Assembly (NCBI GenBank): GCA_964390065.1
Contig: CAYMGX010000001.1
Location: forward strand, 1-64,000
Reading direction: 5' to 3'
Length of the DNA stretch: 64,000 bases
DNA from: JAAZBG01 sp964390065
GTDB lineage: Bacteria; Fibrobacterota; Chitinivibrionia; Chitinivibrionales; Chitinispirillaceae
Shown: positions 8,535 through 18,140 of the stretch, piece by piece
How positions within the stretch are numbered: the stretch's first letter is position 1
Layout: every line of letters starts with the position of its first letter
Notes under the pieces: model-generated
The model's input: only the letters and a program-made list of their open reading frames with translations
The model's database searches: none
Told to the model about the DNA's origin: nothing
Translations under genes and position numbers: made by a program

Positions 8535-9593
8535 TCATTCACCACCAAGCATTTTTAACATCTGATCCGGGTCCGGGCTTCTTCCAAGAGTATCCTGCTT
8601 TGAAATCAACCGCTTTTGGTAGCAGCGCAATAGCTCCGAATTCATTGTTTGCATTCCAAATTTTTGCCCGATTTCAATCATGCCCTGTATCTGATGAATC
8701 TTGTCATCACGGATAAGTGACCGGATTGCCATTGTTGCAACAAGAATCTCACAGACCATTACACGCCCGCCACCTATTTTAGGCAGAAGCGACTGACTTA
8801 TGATTCCCTCGAGTACCATTGCAAGCTGTGCCCTTACTGTTGCCTTTTGATCTGCTGGAAAAACGTCAATAATTCTGTTAACAGTCTGTGCAGCACTATT
8901 GGTGTGGAGTGTCGCGAGTGTCAAGTGTCCGGTTTCAGCAATACTTAGAGCTGCCTGAATTGTTTCAAGATCGCGCATTTCACCGATGAGAACGACATCC
9001 GGGTCTTGACGAAGTGCAACACGGAGTGCTGAACTGAAGCTAGTTGTGTCCTGATGTACCTCGCGCTGATTAACCATGCATTTTTTATGTTTATGGACAA
9101 ATTCTATAGGATCTTCAATTGTAAGGATATGTCCTTCACGTTCACTGTTTATTTTGTCAACCATTGCAGCAAGTGTCGTTGATTTACCACTGCCAGTGGG
9201 ACCGGTAACAAGAACCAGTCCGTTTGGTCGTTCAGTTAATTTCGTAACTACCTGCGGTAATCCGAGTTCTTCAAGAGGTCTTATAAGATACGGTATTTGG
9301 CGTATTGCGGCTGTACAGCATCCCCGCTGAAGATATACATTGGCACGGTAACGTGCCAGATTCTGAACACCAAATGAAAAGTCCACCTCTTTATTTTGCT
9401 CAAACGATTTTTTCTGTGCATCATTCATGATACTGTAAGCGAGTTTCAGTACTTGGTCACTTGTCAATTTTTCATTGTCTTTAGGTACCAGACTGCCATC
9501 AACCCTATAGAGTGGGGGAGAACCAGCAGTCAAATGAAGATCTGAGGCTTGAATATCACCCATACGTTTTAACATATCGTGCATTGAAAGCAT
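8535..9593 (-). CDS. pilT: Pilus retraction ATPase PilT
   Basis: PilT is the hexameric ATPase that depolymerises the pilus to drive twitching motility. The 352-residue product begins with the PilT N-domain (DIQASDLHLTAGSPPLYRVD), has Walker A GPTGSGKST at residues 131-139, Walker B DPDVVLIGEMRD, and the His box HLTLATLHTNSAAQ. The length fits PilT (about 350) and lacks the N1 domain and zinc motif of PilB. Several in-frame ATG codons lie close together at the start (residues 1, 4 and 7); the first is chosen because GGAT precedes it. It is flanked by pilB and pilC in the common T4P order. Confidence 0.94.
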   Translation of the reverse strand: MLSMHDMLKRMGDIQASDLHLTAGSPPLYRVDGSLVPKDNEKLTSDQVLKLAYSIMNDAQKKSFEQNKEVDFSFGVQNLARYRANVYLQRGCCTAAIRQIPYLIRPLEELGLPQVVTKLTERPNGLVLVTGPTGSGKSTTLAAMVDKINSEREGHILTIEDPIEFVHKHKKCMVNQREVHQDTTSFSSALRVALRQDPDVVLIGEMRDLETIQAALSIAETGHLTLATLHTNSAAQTVNRIIDVFPADQKATVRAQLAMVLEGIISQSLLPKIGGGRVMVCEILVATMAIRSLIRDDKIHQIQGMIEIGQKFGMQTMNSELLRCYQKRLISKQDTLGRSPDPDQMLKMLGGE

Positions 9594-9659
9594 TTTTTAT
9601 CCAATCGTGATTGTAATAACTATGTTTATTAATAAAATCAAACGTTATCTATTACCTTA

Positions 9660-11354
9660 CTACGATGTTGCACCAACGACTTCATTTATGGATGTAATTC
9701 CAGCTTTTAATTTCTGAAGTCCAGCCATTCGTAATGTCAGCATGCCCTCCTCAACTGCTTTGGATTGAATTGTAAATGGAGGTGCTTTGTTGATTATCAA
9801 ATCCTGAATGGCTGAAGTTATTGGTAAAATTTCATATAATCCACATCGGCCTTTGTATCCGGTATTGTTGCATGATGAGCACCCTGTTCCTTGATATACA
9901 GTCAGGTTTTCAAGCTCTGATTTTGTCAAATGCAGAAATGGAAGCATCTCCTGTTTTGACGGATCGACCTGTTCTTTACAATCAGGACATATTTTACGGA
10001 TAAGGCGCTGGGCAACGATACATCGAACCGCTGATGCACTCAGAAACGGATCAACACCCATATCTGTCAGTCGTGTTAATGTACTCGATGCATCATTTGT
10101 GTGCAGGGTACTGAGAACCAGGTGTCCTGTGAGTGCAGCTTTGACTGCAATTTCTGCAGTGTCAAGATCACGTATTTCACCAACCATAATTACATCAGGA
10201 TCCTGGCGTAAAAAGGAGCGAAGCGCTGCTGAGAAGGTCAGGCCAATATCGTGGTTGATATTGATCTGATTAATTCCCTCAATGTTATATTCAACAGGAT
10301 CCTCAGCGGTCATGATATTGATATCCGGTTTGTTAAGAGCACTCAGTGCGCTGTACAGTGTTGTCGTTTTTCCACTACCGGTGGGTCCTGTTACAAGCAG
10401 CATTCCATAAGGTGCGGCAAGTGTCTGCTGGATATTCATAAGGCCACGTTCCGGAATTCCGAAATTAGCAAGGTCAAGCATAAGGTTTGATGCATCCAGG
10501 ATACGCATAACAATTTTTTCACCAAATATTGTAGGTGTTGTACTTACACGTATGTCAATAGTTTTAAAACCCATCTTTATTTTAATACGACCATCCTGGG
10601 GGAGCCGTTTCTCTGAAATGTCAAGATCTGCCATGATCTTTATCCTTGATGTTACCGCACTCCTTAAACGAAACGGTAATGGAGATGTTTCAATCAGAAC
10701 GCCATCAAGCCTGTATCGTACACGTAAAATTCTCTGATAAGATTCAATATGAATATCACTCACACGTCTTCTGACCGCTTCAAGAATCAAATGGTTTACA
10801 AGTTTGACAACCGGAGCTTCGGCCACTGCTGACGCAATATCTTCAGGTTCATCCTTATCATGTTCATCAGCAAGTACCTCAAGGTTTTCACCTTTCAAAT
10901 CCTCTATGATATTGTCAACCTCATGGGATGCTTCATAATTTGCATTGATTGCATCAACAATCTCTCTTGATGATGCCAGGACTGGTTTTATTGCACATCC
11001 GGTCAGAAATTTAACCGCATCAAGCATGAAAATGTTTTTAGCGTCGCTAATCGCAACAGTTAATACCCGATTTGTTTTGTTGATCGCAATCATTTCATAT
11101 TTCTGTGCCATGTCGAAGGGAATTAATACAACTACTTCGCTATCAAAAACGAGATCCTTGAGACTAAGTTTGCCCATATTGAGCTGTTTTGCCAGAAATT
11201 GCGATATAACATTTTCATCAGCAATAGCACCGGTTGAAATAAGTGCCTCACCAAGCATACCGCCATTGAATGTCTGATGTTTCAAACCATCTAAAAGCTG
11301 TTCTTTGGTGATTACACCATTTTCTACAAGAATCTCACCGATTTTTTTTGACAT
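9660..11354 (-). CDS. pilB: Pilus assembly ATPase PilB
   Basis: PilB powers pilus extension. The 564-residue protein has an N-terminal MshEN/T2SSE_N domain (residues about 1-150), then the GspE/PilB ATPase core with Walker A GPTGSGKTTT near residue 322, DPDVIMVGEIRDLDTA as Walker B, and the His box LVLSTLHTNDA. A zinc-type four-cysteine motif follows (CPDC, then CSSCNNTGYKGRCGLYE). These are the hallmarks of PilB/GspE. It is the first gene of the pilB-pilT-pilC run. No pilin gene is present in this window. Confidence 0.94.
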   Translation of the reverse strand: MSKKIGEILVENGVITKEQLLDGLKHQTFNGGMLGEALISTGAIADENVISQFLAKQLNMGKLSLKDLVFDSEVVVLIPFDMAQKYEMIAINKTNRVLTVAISDAKNIFMLDAVKFLTGCAIKPVLASSREIVDAINANYEASHEVDNIIEDLKGENLEVLADEHDKDEPEDIASAVAEAPVVKLVNHLILEAVRRRVSDIHIESYQRILRVRYRLDGVLIETSPLPFRLRSAVTSRIKIMADLDISEKRLPQDGRIKIKMGFKTIDIRVSTTPTIFGEKIVMRILDASNLMLDLANFGIPERGLMNIQQTLAAPYGMLLVTGPTGSGKTTTLYSALSALNKPDINIMTAEDPVEYNIEGINQININHDIGLTFSAALRSFLRQDPDVIMVGEIRDLDTAEIAVKAALTGHLVLSTLHTNDASSTLTRLTDMGVDPFLSASAVRCIVAQRLIRKICPDCKEQVDPSKQEMLPFLHLTKSELENLTVYQGTGCSSCNNTGYKGRCGLYEILPITSAIQDLIINKAPPFTIQSKAVEEGMLTLRMAGLQKLKAGITSINEVVGATS

Positions 11355-11554
11355 ATCTGTTCACGTAATCAATTAAAAATGTTGAAATTAAAAAATCACT
11401 CATGTTAGATTATACAGTCTATGAGAGAGATGCATCAAGAAAGATTTTAGGGGAAATTGGTGAGAGGGCGGGTGAAACTAATAACCATTACAGCTAGTGG
11501 ACCATCATGAACTAACAGGATGGTCTATCATCAAAAAATGAATTAGACAAACAG

Positions 11555-11809
11555 TCATTTGTAAATAATTTTAAAAACAATAATTATTGATGCCATAAGT
11601 AGTGTAAATCCATTTGCAAGAATAATCGGTAACTGCATCACTGATATGCCGTATATCAGCCAAAAAACAAGTCCAAGAGAAAATAGTAAAAACATTACAA
11701 TTGATAAATCTTTTGTTGAACGGGTTTTCCATACCTGAATTACCTGTGGAAGAAAAGAGATCGTCGTTAATGCACCTGCGAGATAGCCAATTATTTCAAT
11801 AAATTTCAT
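11555..11809 (-). CDS. SemiSWEET-type sugar transporter
   Basis: The 84-residue protein is a single three-helix PQ-loop/MtN3 unit. Helix 1 contains the conserved LPQVIQVWKTRSTKDLS, with the PQ motif and the WKTRSTKDLS loop typical of SemiSWEETs. Two further hydrophobic helices follow (about residues 37-57 and 61-82). SemiSWEETs dimerise to move mono- or disaccharides across the inner membrane by facilitated diffusion. The substrate cannot be read from the sequence. The gene is monocistronic and lies about 200 bp upstream of pilB in its own transcript direction. Confidence 0.88.
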   Translation of the reverse strand: MKFIEIIGYLAGALTTISFLPQVIQVWKTRSTKDLSIVMFLLFSLGLVFWLIYGISVMQLPIILANGFTLLMASIIIVFKIIYK

Positions 11810-12299
11810 GATGTTAAAATATCCTCCCCATAACGTTTAATCCTTTGAGGCATCGAATATATATTGTGCCTTACAATAAACACGCTTTTGTGAAACATCT
11901 GCCGGAGCTGCCGTGCGATCAAAAGATCTGATGAATGATCTTCCCCGAAATCTGGTAAAATTAACATAATTCACAAAGTATGCGATAAACTATGACCAGA
12001 GATACTGCGAAGAGCATTAATCCCTTTTAAAGGTACTTGTAGCATGGTTGTTTCTCCGGGTGGTGATGTTTCTGATCATTATTTAATATCTACCAAATTA
12101 CAACGATAGTTTGTAAAAAGGATCGATCAATGACAGCAATTACACGTTTATTGTACAATTCGGACCAGATAAAAGGCGATAGTATAATAGTAGAATTGTA
12201 TTTGCCGGGATTTTTGAAATAAACCGCTGTAAAACGTCATGCGATTGGACAATTCAGGTTGAAATATGGTGATGAAGATCAGGTACCAATTGCCAAAAA
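11810..12299. other. Intergenic region with a possible 30-codon ORF
   Basis: About 490 bp separate the SemiSWEET gene and the acyltransferase gene. On the plus strand, 12130-12222 encodes a 30-residue frame (MTAITRLLYNSDQIKGDSII onward) preceded by AAGGAT at a plausible spacing. It could be a small protein or a gene remnant. I recognise no homologue. Nothing else is seen. Confidence 0.25.
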
Positions 12300-13049
12300 T
12301 CAGTTATCCTCTTTTTCTATTTTTACTACTTGTCGAATTGGTAAACCGGCTATCGCAGAAAGAATCGTTTTAGCTGGAACGATTGTGTTTTTACGAACAA
12401 ATGAATATTGACCTATGACACAGTTTTCATTGATAACAACTCCCGGGCTGATATAACAATGCTGTCCGATTGCAGAATCGTTGCCGATTTTAATTTTGTC
12501 AAGTAATAGCTTTCCTCTTTCAAAAGTATGACAGGAAACATCTGTTTTTCCGCCAATAACAACATTGTCGCCAATTTCCAACAGGTAAGCATCATTAAGA
12601 AACCATGTATTTATCTGGACATTTTTTCCAATTTTTGCTCCAACAATACGGAAAAAGAGACACAAAAGAAAACTCATCGGAATAAACTGAAGAATCAGAT
12701 AACCTGCAATATTGTAAAGGCCACTATATAAAAGCCAGCGGAACATAGTTATCGATAAAACCGGATATATTCCAGCTTTAATGCCTGTGGAGAATAATCT
12801 TATTAGTGAACTAAAGAGAATGACTCCCCATGAAAAGAAAACGATTATACTTAATCCGCATGCGAGTGCAAGGATTAAAATTGATTTATAAGAATCGTGA
12901 TCCGGGAGATATTTCCAGGTTTTAATAATGATAACGAGTCCGGGAAATAATGCTATGCCGACAACAAGACCATAGAATATATTGGTTAATGATGTCAGCA
13001 GTCCACTCACCAAAGATGATTTAATTATCATTGAAAGAATTTTTTTCAT
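12300..13049 (-). CDS. Membrane-anchored hexapeptide-repeat acyltransferase
   Basis: The 249-residue protein has two to three hydrophobic segments in its N-terminal half (about residues 20-45, 58-82 and 110-135). These are followed by a left-handed beta-helix of hexapeptide repeats (about 136-225: GAKIGKNVQI, LLEIGDNVVIGG, IKIGNDSAIGQHCYIS, ENCVIGQYSFV). This is the LbH fold of sugar or amino-acid O-acetyltransferases. The membrane-linked arrangement resembles the C-terminal part of Pls/PosA-type proteins. The acceptor is unknown, possibly a surface glycan. It starts 35 bp after the GPH transporter stop on the same strand, so the two may form an operon. No strong ribosome-binding site was seen. 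Confidence 0.75.
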   Translation of the reverse strand: MKKILSMIIKSSLVSGLLTSLTNIFYGLVVGIALFPGLVIIIKTWKYLPDHDSYKSILILALACGLSIIVFFSWGVILFSSLIRLFSTGIKAGIYPVLSITMFRWLLYSGLYNIAGYLILQFIPMSFLLCLFFRIVGAKIGKNVQINTWFLNDAYLLEIGDNVVIGGKTDVSCHTFERGKLLLDKIKIGNDSAIGQHCYISPGVVINENCVIGQYSFVRKNTIVPAKTILSAIAGLPIRQVVKIEKEDN

Positions 13050-13084
13050 TATAATATATCCGTATTGTCAGGGTGTTAGAGATT

Positions 13085-14467
13085 TCAGGTCATATTTCGT
13101 TCTAATAGTTCTTTGCGGATCTCGGCATGTTTTTTTGCATCAATAGGATAAAAATAAAGAATAATCAGTCCAATTATAATGAATGCAATAGGTATCCATA
13201 CAAGCAGTGCATTAATACCCTTTATTGCGTCAATTGACTGTTCAAGAATACGTCCACCCTGTTCCTGTTTGAAGCCGCTCCAGGTCAGAACCCAACCGTT
13301 AATTGTTGCACTGAATGCCATACCCAGTTTCTGCACGAAAAACCACAGCCCGTAATAAATACCTGCGTGACGTTGGCCACTTTGAAGCTGCCCATACTCA
13401 ACAACATCAGGAATCATAGACCACAGAACTATAAAAAAAGATGACAATCCGATGCCACAGATTACTGCGAGTGTATAAAAAAGTGCTGGTCCGTAGTTTA
13501 GTCCTGTAACGACTATACCGATAAGTCCACTTCCGAATACAGCCATACCGGTAAATAAGGCTGCCTTTTTACTGAAAGTATTTGACACCAGTGCCCATAA
13601 TGGCAGAGCTGCAATTGATGCTATAACCAGTACTCCCATGATGATACTTGACTGAATGTCGCTTGTTAATCGAAGTGTGTACTTGACATAGTAAATGAAT
13701 ATGCCGGATACACCTGTTGTTGCAATTGATAATAGTAAATATGACGAAACCAGAAGAACAAAAGGTTTGTTCTTAAATGCATCGAGCCAGATCCTGAGCC
13801 TGATACCATCAGAATTACCAGTTACAATATCGTACCCTTTTGTTGAAAAATAAGTGACAAGCCCTGATAGTAGCATTACACCACAATAGATTGCAGCCAT
13901 ACCGGGATAACCAAGACTCTTTGAACCGGCCAGAATCTGAGTTATCCCGGCACCGATAATCATTGCTAAAAGGGAAAAAACCATTCTGACAGCGGTAATT
14001 GATGTCCGTTCGTTATAATCGTGCGTAAGATCTGCTGTCATACTCCCATAGGGAATATTAAACATTGTAAACGCAGTTGAAAATAGTACAAATAAGAATG
14101 AGTATATTACAAAACGTGAAATATCGGAGCCGGGAAAATCCTGCCAGAGGAGGAAAAATGTCATGATAAACGGAACAATCGCTATGATAAGCCAGTAACG
14201 ATGTTTTCCCGATTTTGATTTTGTGTTATCGACAATCATCCCCATAACAGGATCGGTAATGCCATCCCAGATTCTGCCGATAAGTAAAACAAGCCCGGCA
14301 AGATAAGGGGGAAGCCCAACTATCGCATTAAGAAAAAAAAGATAGAAAAAATTAATGGTATTAAATGCCAATCCATTGACAATATCACCAGAACCATAAG
14401 CAACTTTAATTGAAAGTGGAATTTTTAATTCTTTTTGCAATACACGCTCACTTTGAGTGGCTTTCAT
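13085..14467 (-). CDS. GPH-family (MelB-like) sugar:cation symporter
   Basis: The 460-residue protein has about twelve hydrophobic segments and the glycoside-pentoside-hexuronide signature GRIWDGITDPVMGMIVDNTK followed by SGKHRYWL near residues 65-95. In MelB the acidic residues of this region bind Na+. A second family loop, DLTHDYNERTSITAVRM, is also present. It should import a sugar or glycoside with Na+ or H+; the substrate is unknown. The ATG at 14467 is chosen because AAAGGAA sits at the right distance; a TTG five codons upstream would place that site inside the gene. The acyltransferase gene follows by 35 bp. Confidence 0.9.
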   Translation of the reverse strand: MKATQSERVLQKELKIPLSIKVAYGSGDIVNGLAFNTINFFYLFFLNAIVGLPPYLAGLVLLIGRIWDGITDPVMGMIVDNTKSKSGKHRYWLIIAIVPFIMTFFLLWQDFPGSDISRFVIYSFLFVLFSTAFTMFNIPYGSMTADLTHDYNERTSITAVRMVFSLLAMIIGAGITQILAGSKSLGYPGMAAIYCGVMLLSGLVTYFSTKGYDIVTGNSDGIRLRIWLDAFKNKPFVLLVSSYLLLSIATTGVSGIFIYYVKYTLRLTSDIQSSIIMGVLVIASIAALPLWALVSNTFSKKAALFTGMAVFGSGLIGIVVTGLNYGPALFYTLAVICGIGLSSFFIVLWSMIPDVVEYGQLQSGQRHAGIYYGLWFFVQKLGMAFSATINGWVLTWSGFKQEQGGRILEQSIDAIKGINALLVWIPIAFIIIGLIILYFYPIDAKKHAEIRKELLERNMT

Positions 14468-15304
14468 GTACGTTCCTTTCAAGGAAATTATCTATTAGTT
14501 GGGATTGAAATTTGTTTTGCTATAATAAATTATACCACGTAAAAATACAACTTAAAAATTGATGCAACTAAACGCGACAGAAGACAGTAGTAATTTCATG
14601 GATACAGGATTTTTCTTGATAGCAGAACAAACGTATATGCTGATACCATAAAGTATGCAATTGCATGAGTGAAAAGTTCTATTATAAGAGTCGTTACTTT
14701 GCGGGATTAAGATTGAATAGTAAAATATCAGTATTTACAAGGATAAATATTACAGCGATACCCATTCCGACTCCTCCCTCAGAAATTTCGGTTACTTATC
14801 TGATTCAGAGAATTCGGGATTTTTAGTTTATACATTATGTGAATTGTGGTTATAGACTGCATTTAGTTAATCAGATTTCAGTGTCAGAACCTCCCCCGGT
14901 TTCGTAAGATGGTAATTGCAGTATCTGGTACTTAGTAAATTGCATAATGTAAATACATAATCTTTTGTTGAACATTCAGCAGGCAGTCATGTTAGATTTC
15001 GCGTTTTAATAACAAAACAAATGTTAATTTCTTTAGTATGGTTTTTGTAAGAATTAATCCTGTGCTGCTATTGTAATAAAAATATCAAATTTCCAGCCGG
15101 CAGAAGTCTTGTGAGGGGGCACAGAGATTAATTCTTGCCGGACTGGAAATCTGATTGTATAGTAAGTGTATCCTTTATCTCAATTCAACAGATGTATATA
15201 TGAATCTGCAATATCTAAATCTTGAGCTTTGGAACACTGTTTTATCCGATGAATCATACTCCACATATTGGTTATAATGGTTTTTGCATACTCTGAAAAA
15301 TGAA
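14468..15304. other. Long non-coding region with an imperfect hairpin
   Basis: More than 800 bp contain no convincing gene on either strand. The one structured part is an imperfect inverted repeat at 15089-15150 (atttccag-ccggca against its near complement ending ctggaaat), about 155 bp beyond the end of the DUF2341 lipoprotein gene. It may be that gene's terminator or a small RNA. Confidence 0.5.
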
Positions 15305-16969
15305 TTAAAAATAGTTCCCGAATCTTACCAGTTTGTCATCACTACGCTGATTCATGAAACACAGTTTTACCCAGTCTGCAGAGCGAGCAGTATATGCTAT
15401 CGTGCATTCGTCAATATATCCTTTAAATGTATAGTTACCATTTGCATCTGTTCCAATCCTGAGATTACTGGTATTTGAAATTGATCCTACAGAACGAATG
15501 TCACCTGATGAATAGTAGGGCAGACTGATTCCGTCGAAGTATAATTTGCAATTACTGTTATCTGATCTGTCAATAACAACAGTAACATTGTGCCATGTAG
15601 TTGTATCATTCAATCCAAGCATTGTGTACAAATTGAAGGTTCCATTATCGCCCCATGCATATCCACCGGTGGCAATTATGCAATGAAGCTGATCAAAAAA
15701 ATTGAATCCAAAGCTCCAGCCATATGTTGCTGATGGTGAAGCACCAAAACCCGGACTTTTTGCGATAATGGTATTGAGACCTGAACCGGTGCGTTTGTAC
15801 CATGTACTTACTGTAAAGTTACTCATTTCCGGATTCAGAATGTTTCCAAAATCCCCAAATCCTGTACTGTCAGTACTTAATTGGCACATACCGATCATTC
15901 CTGGCTGTTGTTGCAACGTTCCTTGTCGTGTTCCTTTAAATTGATTCACCGATGCATCTGCCAGTACATTTGATGTATCTCCAAGATGCCATACTCCAGT
16001 ATAACCATTGGAAGAATCAAACACAGGCGAGTACATTCGTGGTGTTGAAATAGCTGGATTACCATAGTACATGATGATTGATTGTTGGTCATTATTTCCG
16101 TAGATCGTATCAACCTTTACCCATAATGCAGCTTTTGATGAGACCGCGTCCCAAAATTCAATCTCATACGGCAGTAATGTATTATCTCCTTTTGTAAACA
16201 TGAGATCAGAGCCATCAGTACTTGCCAGTGAAAATTCTAAGTTACTTTTTGATAAACGGATCAAAACTGGAAATCCTGTTAAATCGGAGGAAATATTTGC
16301 ACCCGTTTCAGTCGTATTTAACTGTATTGTTTTCGCATGTTTCCATGCTATATTGCTCAATTCAAGCGTATCACCGCTCACAACCGGTACACGATAACGG
16401 ATTGCTCGTGATGATGAATCTTCTAACGAGAGATATTTGATCGACTCAATTATGCCTTCCGGAACAGAGTCAAGATATACATGATTATCCTGAGTTCTGG
16501 AAATCTGGCCGGATGCAATATTTGTACCCGGAATGTAAAAGAACCCTCTTGAAAAATTTGCAGTATCAGGAATTGCAATTCGTAAATAACCCGGAATGTC
16601 AAGTGTGTCATCAGGAAGTTTCACGTAATCGCTGTCATTGACAGAACAGAATGAATAGGAACGGGTTGCATGTAGTGGATGCTTTGCAGTGATGGTAAAC
16701 GAACCGGCATTAAGTGAATCAAATACATATACGCCGCTGTCATTTGTAAACGTCTGGTAGATATTGCTGTTGTGTGAAATACCAGGTACATAATCAGATG
16801 GCATGCAGATAACAAGGGCATGTGATGCCCTTGTGCCGTCATTATTGATAAGAACGCCGGCAATACGTGCATTTCCGGTGTTAGTCGATCCTCCGGAAAA
16901 ATCCGGACCAAGGCCACACTGACAAATGAATGCTGCGATGAGTAATAGTACTGTTATGCGCTTTTTCAC
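15305..16969 (-). CDS. Lipoprotein with carboxypeptidase-like, DUF2341 and LamG domains
   Basis: The 554-residue protein starts with a lipoprotein-like signal (MKKRITVLLLIAAFICQCG). The likely lipidated residue is Cys18, by alignment with the second cassette lipoprotein at 45873, although the lipobox is imperfect. It then shows a GGSTNTG linker and a carboxypeptidase-regulatory-like beta domain (about 35-110). A DUF2341 domain follows (about 210-310: WKHAKTIQLN, GFPVLIRLSK, YEIEFWD). The C-terminus is a LamG/concanavalin-like domain (about 325-550: GYTGVWHLGDTSN, then LYFDGISLPYY). Such surface proteins often bind glycans, which would suit a polysaccharide degrader; that is inference. It begins with GTG that overlaps the stop of the TIGR02147 gene by one base (TAGTG), so translation is coupled. 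Confidence 0.82.
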   Translation of the reverse strand: MKKRITVLLLIAAFICQCGLGPDFSGGSTNTGNARIAGVLINNDGTRASHALVICMPSDYVPGISHNSNIYQTFTNDSGVYVFDSLNAGSFTITAKHPLHATRSYSFCSVNDSDYVKLPDDTLDIPGYLRIAIPDTANFSRGFFYIPGTNIASGQISRTQDNHVYLDSVPEGIIESIKYLSLEDSSSRAIRYRVPVVSGDTLELSNIAWKHAKTIQLNTTETGANISSDLTGFPVLIRLSKSNLEFSLASTDGSDLMFTKGDNTLLPYEIEFWDAVSSKAALWVKVDTIYGNNDQQSIIMYYGNPAISTPRMYSPVFDSSNGYTGVWHLGDTSNVLADASVNQFKGTRQGTLQQQPGMIGMCQLSTDSTGFGDFGNILNPEMSNFTVSTWYKRTGSGLNTIIAKSPGFGASPSATYGWSFGFNFFDQLHCIIATGGYAWGDNGTFNLYTMLGLNDTTTWHNVTVVIDRSDNSNCKLYFDGISLPYYSSGDIRSVGSISNTSNLRIGTDANGNYTFKGYIDECTIAYTARSADWVKLCFMNQRSDDKLVRFGNYF

Positions 16970-17820
16970 TATATATTCCTGCCCTTTGGCTTAATCTCAT
17001 CAGTATGAGCACTTACTGGAAAGAGCTGAATATTCAACTGGTATACAGCATTGCTATTTTCATCCCGGTTGACAAGAGAAACAATTCGTTCCTTGAAAGC
17101 CGTAATCTCTACATCAAGAACAGAGTAAAGTGATTTTGATATTCCAATTGTCAACCCTGAAATATGACGTTCCTTACGGTCGATGTCATCGATAGCTTTA
17201 GTTGCTTTTAGAAGCATGCTCCGGTTAAAATGACGAATTGCGATAAGTCCAATGTCACTATCAGCGGCAATAGCAGTATCTATCTGTTCATACATGCCAT
17301 TATCATTCTTTTTAAGAAAATTTAATTTTAAAAGTAGTTCAACTGAAGCTTTGGCTTCAGACTGTGTTATTGATGGCCGTACTGCATCTGCGAGCAGTTG
17401 ATAGTCATCCTGAAAATCATACAACGTAACAAGTTCCCGTATGACTACGTTATACCAGTTACTGAAATACTCATACTGTGCGTTGGTCAGTGCTTTCTCT
17501 GATACCATATTACGCATCGATCTGATAACAGCATAATGCTCCTGTTTTTCTTCAGGATTATCCGATTGATCAAAAAGAACAAGCTTCTTAAAATAGATTG
17601 TTTCTTTTTTATTAAGATTCAGGGCTGCAGCAAATTTGTCAATTGATGAAGTACCAAGATTACGCTTCCCATCAATAACAAGTTTGAAAAATACCGGCGA
17701 TGATATCCCGGCTTTGGCGTTAAACACCCGGTATGAGAAATTCCTGTTAGCATTCTTTTTAAAGGCATAATAGTCTGCAAGAAATTTCCTGTAATCCATA
17801 TATTCAAATATTGAACGCAT
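16969..17820 (-). CDS. TIGR02147 family protein (copy 1)
   Basis: This 283-residue protein belongs to the TIGR02147 paralogous family of Fibrobacterota. It shares with the second copy at 44920 the opening YMDYRKFLADYY, an HTH-like stretch (FNAKAGISSPVFFKLVIDGK and onward to LNLNKKETIYFKKLVLF), the central SNWYNVVIRELVTLYDF, a winged-helix-like LLLKLNFLKKNDNGMY, and the C-terminal VYQLNIQLFPVS. The fold suggests an Xre-like DNA-binding N-terminus and a regulatory C-terminus; no biochemical function is established to my knowledge. ATG 17820 is preferred over an in-frame TTG three codons upstream; neither has a good ribosome-binding site. It overlaps the lipoprotein gene downstream. Confidence 0.88.
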   Translation of the reverse strand: MRSIFEYMDYRKFLADYYAFKKNANRNFSYRVFNAKAGISSPVFFKLVIDGKRNLGTSSIDKFAAALNLNKKETIYFKKLVLFDQSDNPEEKQEHYAVIRSMRNMVSEKALTNAQYEYFSNWYNVVIRELVTLYDFQDDYQLLADAVRPSITQSEAKASVELLLKLNFLKKNDNGMYEQIDTAIAADSDIGLIAIRHFNRSMLLKATKAIDDIDRKERHISGLTIGISKSLYSVLDVEITAFKERIVSLVNRDENSNAVYQLNIQLFPVSAHTDEIKPKGRNI

Positions 17821-17877
17821 AGATGACAATATATGTAATATTTGCTGGTTTAGCAGAAATTGTATCGATGCGATAAC

Positions 17878-17908
17878 AAAATCTGTATCCTGACAGGATA
17901 CAGATTTT
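17878..17908. promoter_or_regulatory. 31-bp perfect palindrome upstream of TIGR02147 copy 1
   Basis: A 15-bp arm (17878-17892) and its exact complement (17894-17908) flank a single central base; the core reads ctgtatcctgacaggatacag. It is centred 73 bp upstream of the start codon. A further half-site, aggatacag, lies at 17970-17978. The tight symmetry suits a dimeric-protein operator. The outer T run could also serve as a terminator for plus-strand transcription. Confidence 0.55.
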
Positions 17909-18140
17909 TCATGTAATTCGTTGAAATTAATGAAAAAAGATATCTTGTACGATAAAATGTCTGATTTTTAGGATACAGTATGCCTAATGTTTCAGATATC
18001 AGCCTCCTGATGATAATAATAATAAACTAAGGCAGGAATTGCTTACCACCATCGTCTGCAGGTATTTTTGAGCGCTTAACCTCCAGTGTCCGTTACGCTG
18101 TTGCCCAAAGAGTGTGTTTAAATGAAATTGCAAAAAGCGG

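Noticed and set aside
11499..11526. 7-bp inverted repeat gaccatc/gatggtc after the SemiSWEET gene
   Set aside because: Short stem, long loop and no T run, so it is too weak to call a terminator.
14468..15304. Search for tRNA, riboswitch or gene remnants in the longest gap
   Set aside because: No cloverleaf, no conserved riboswitch core and no long frame were found; only one imperfect hairpin near the end.
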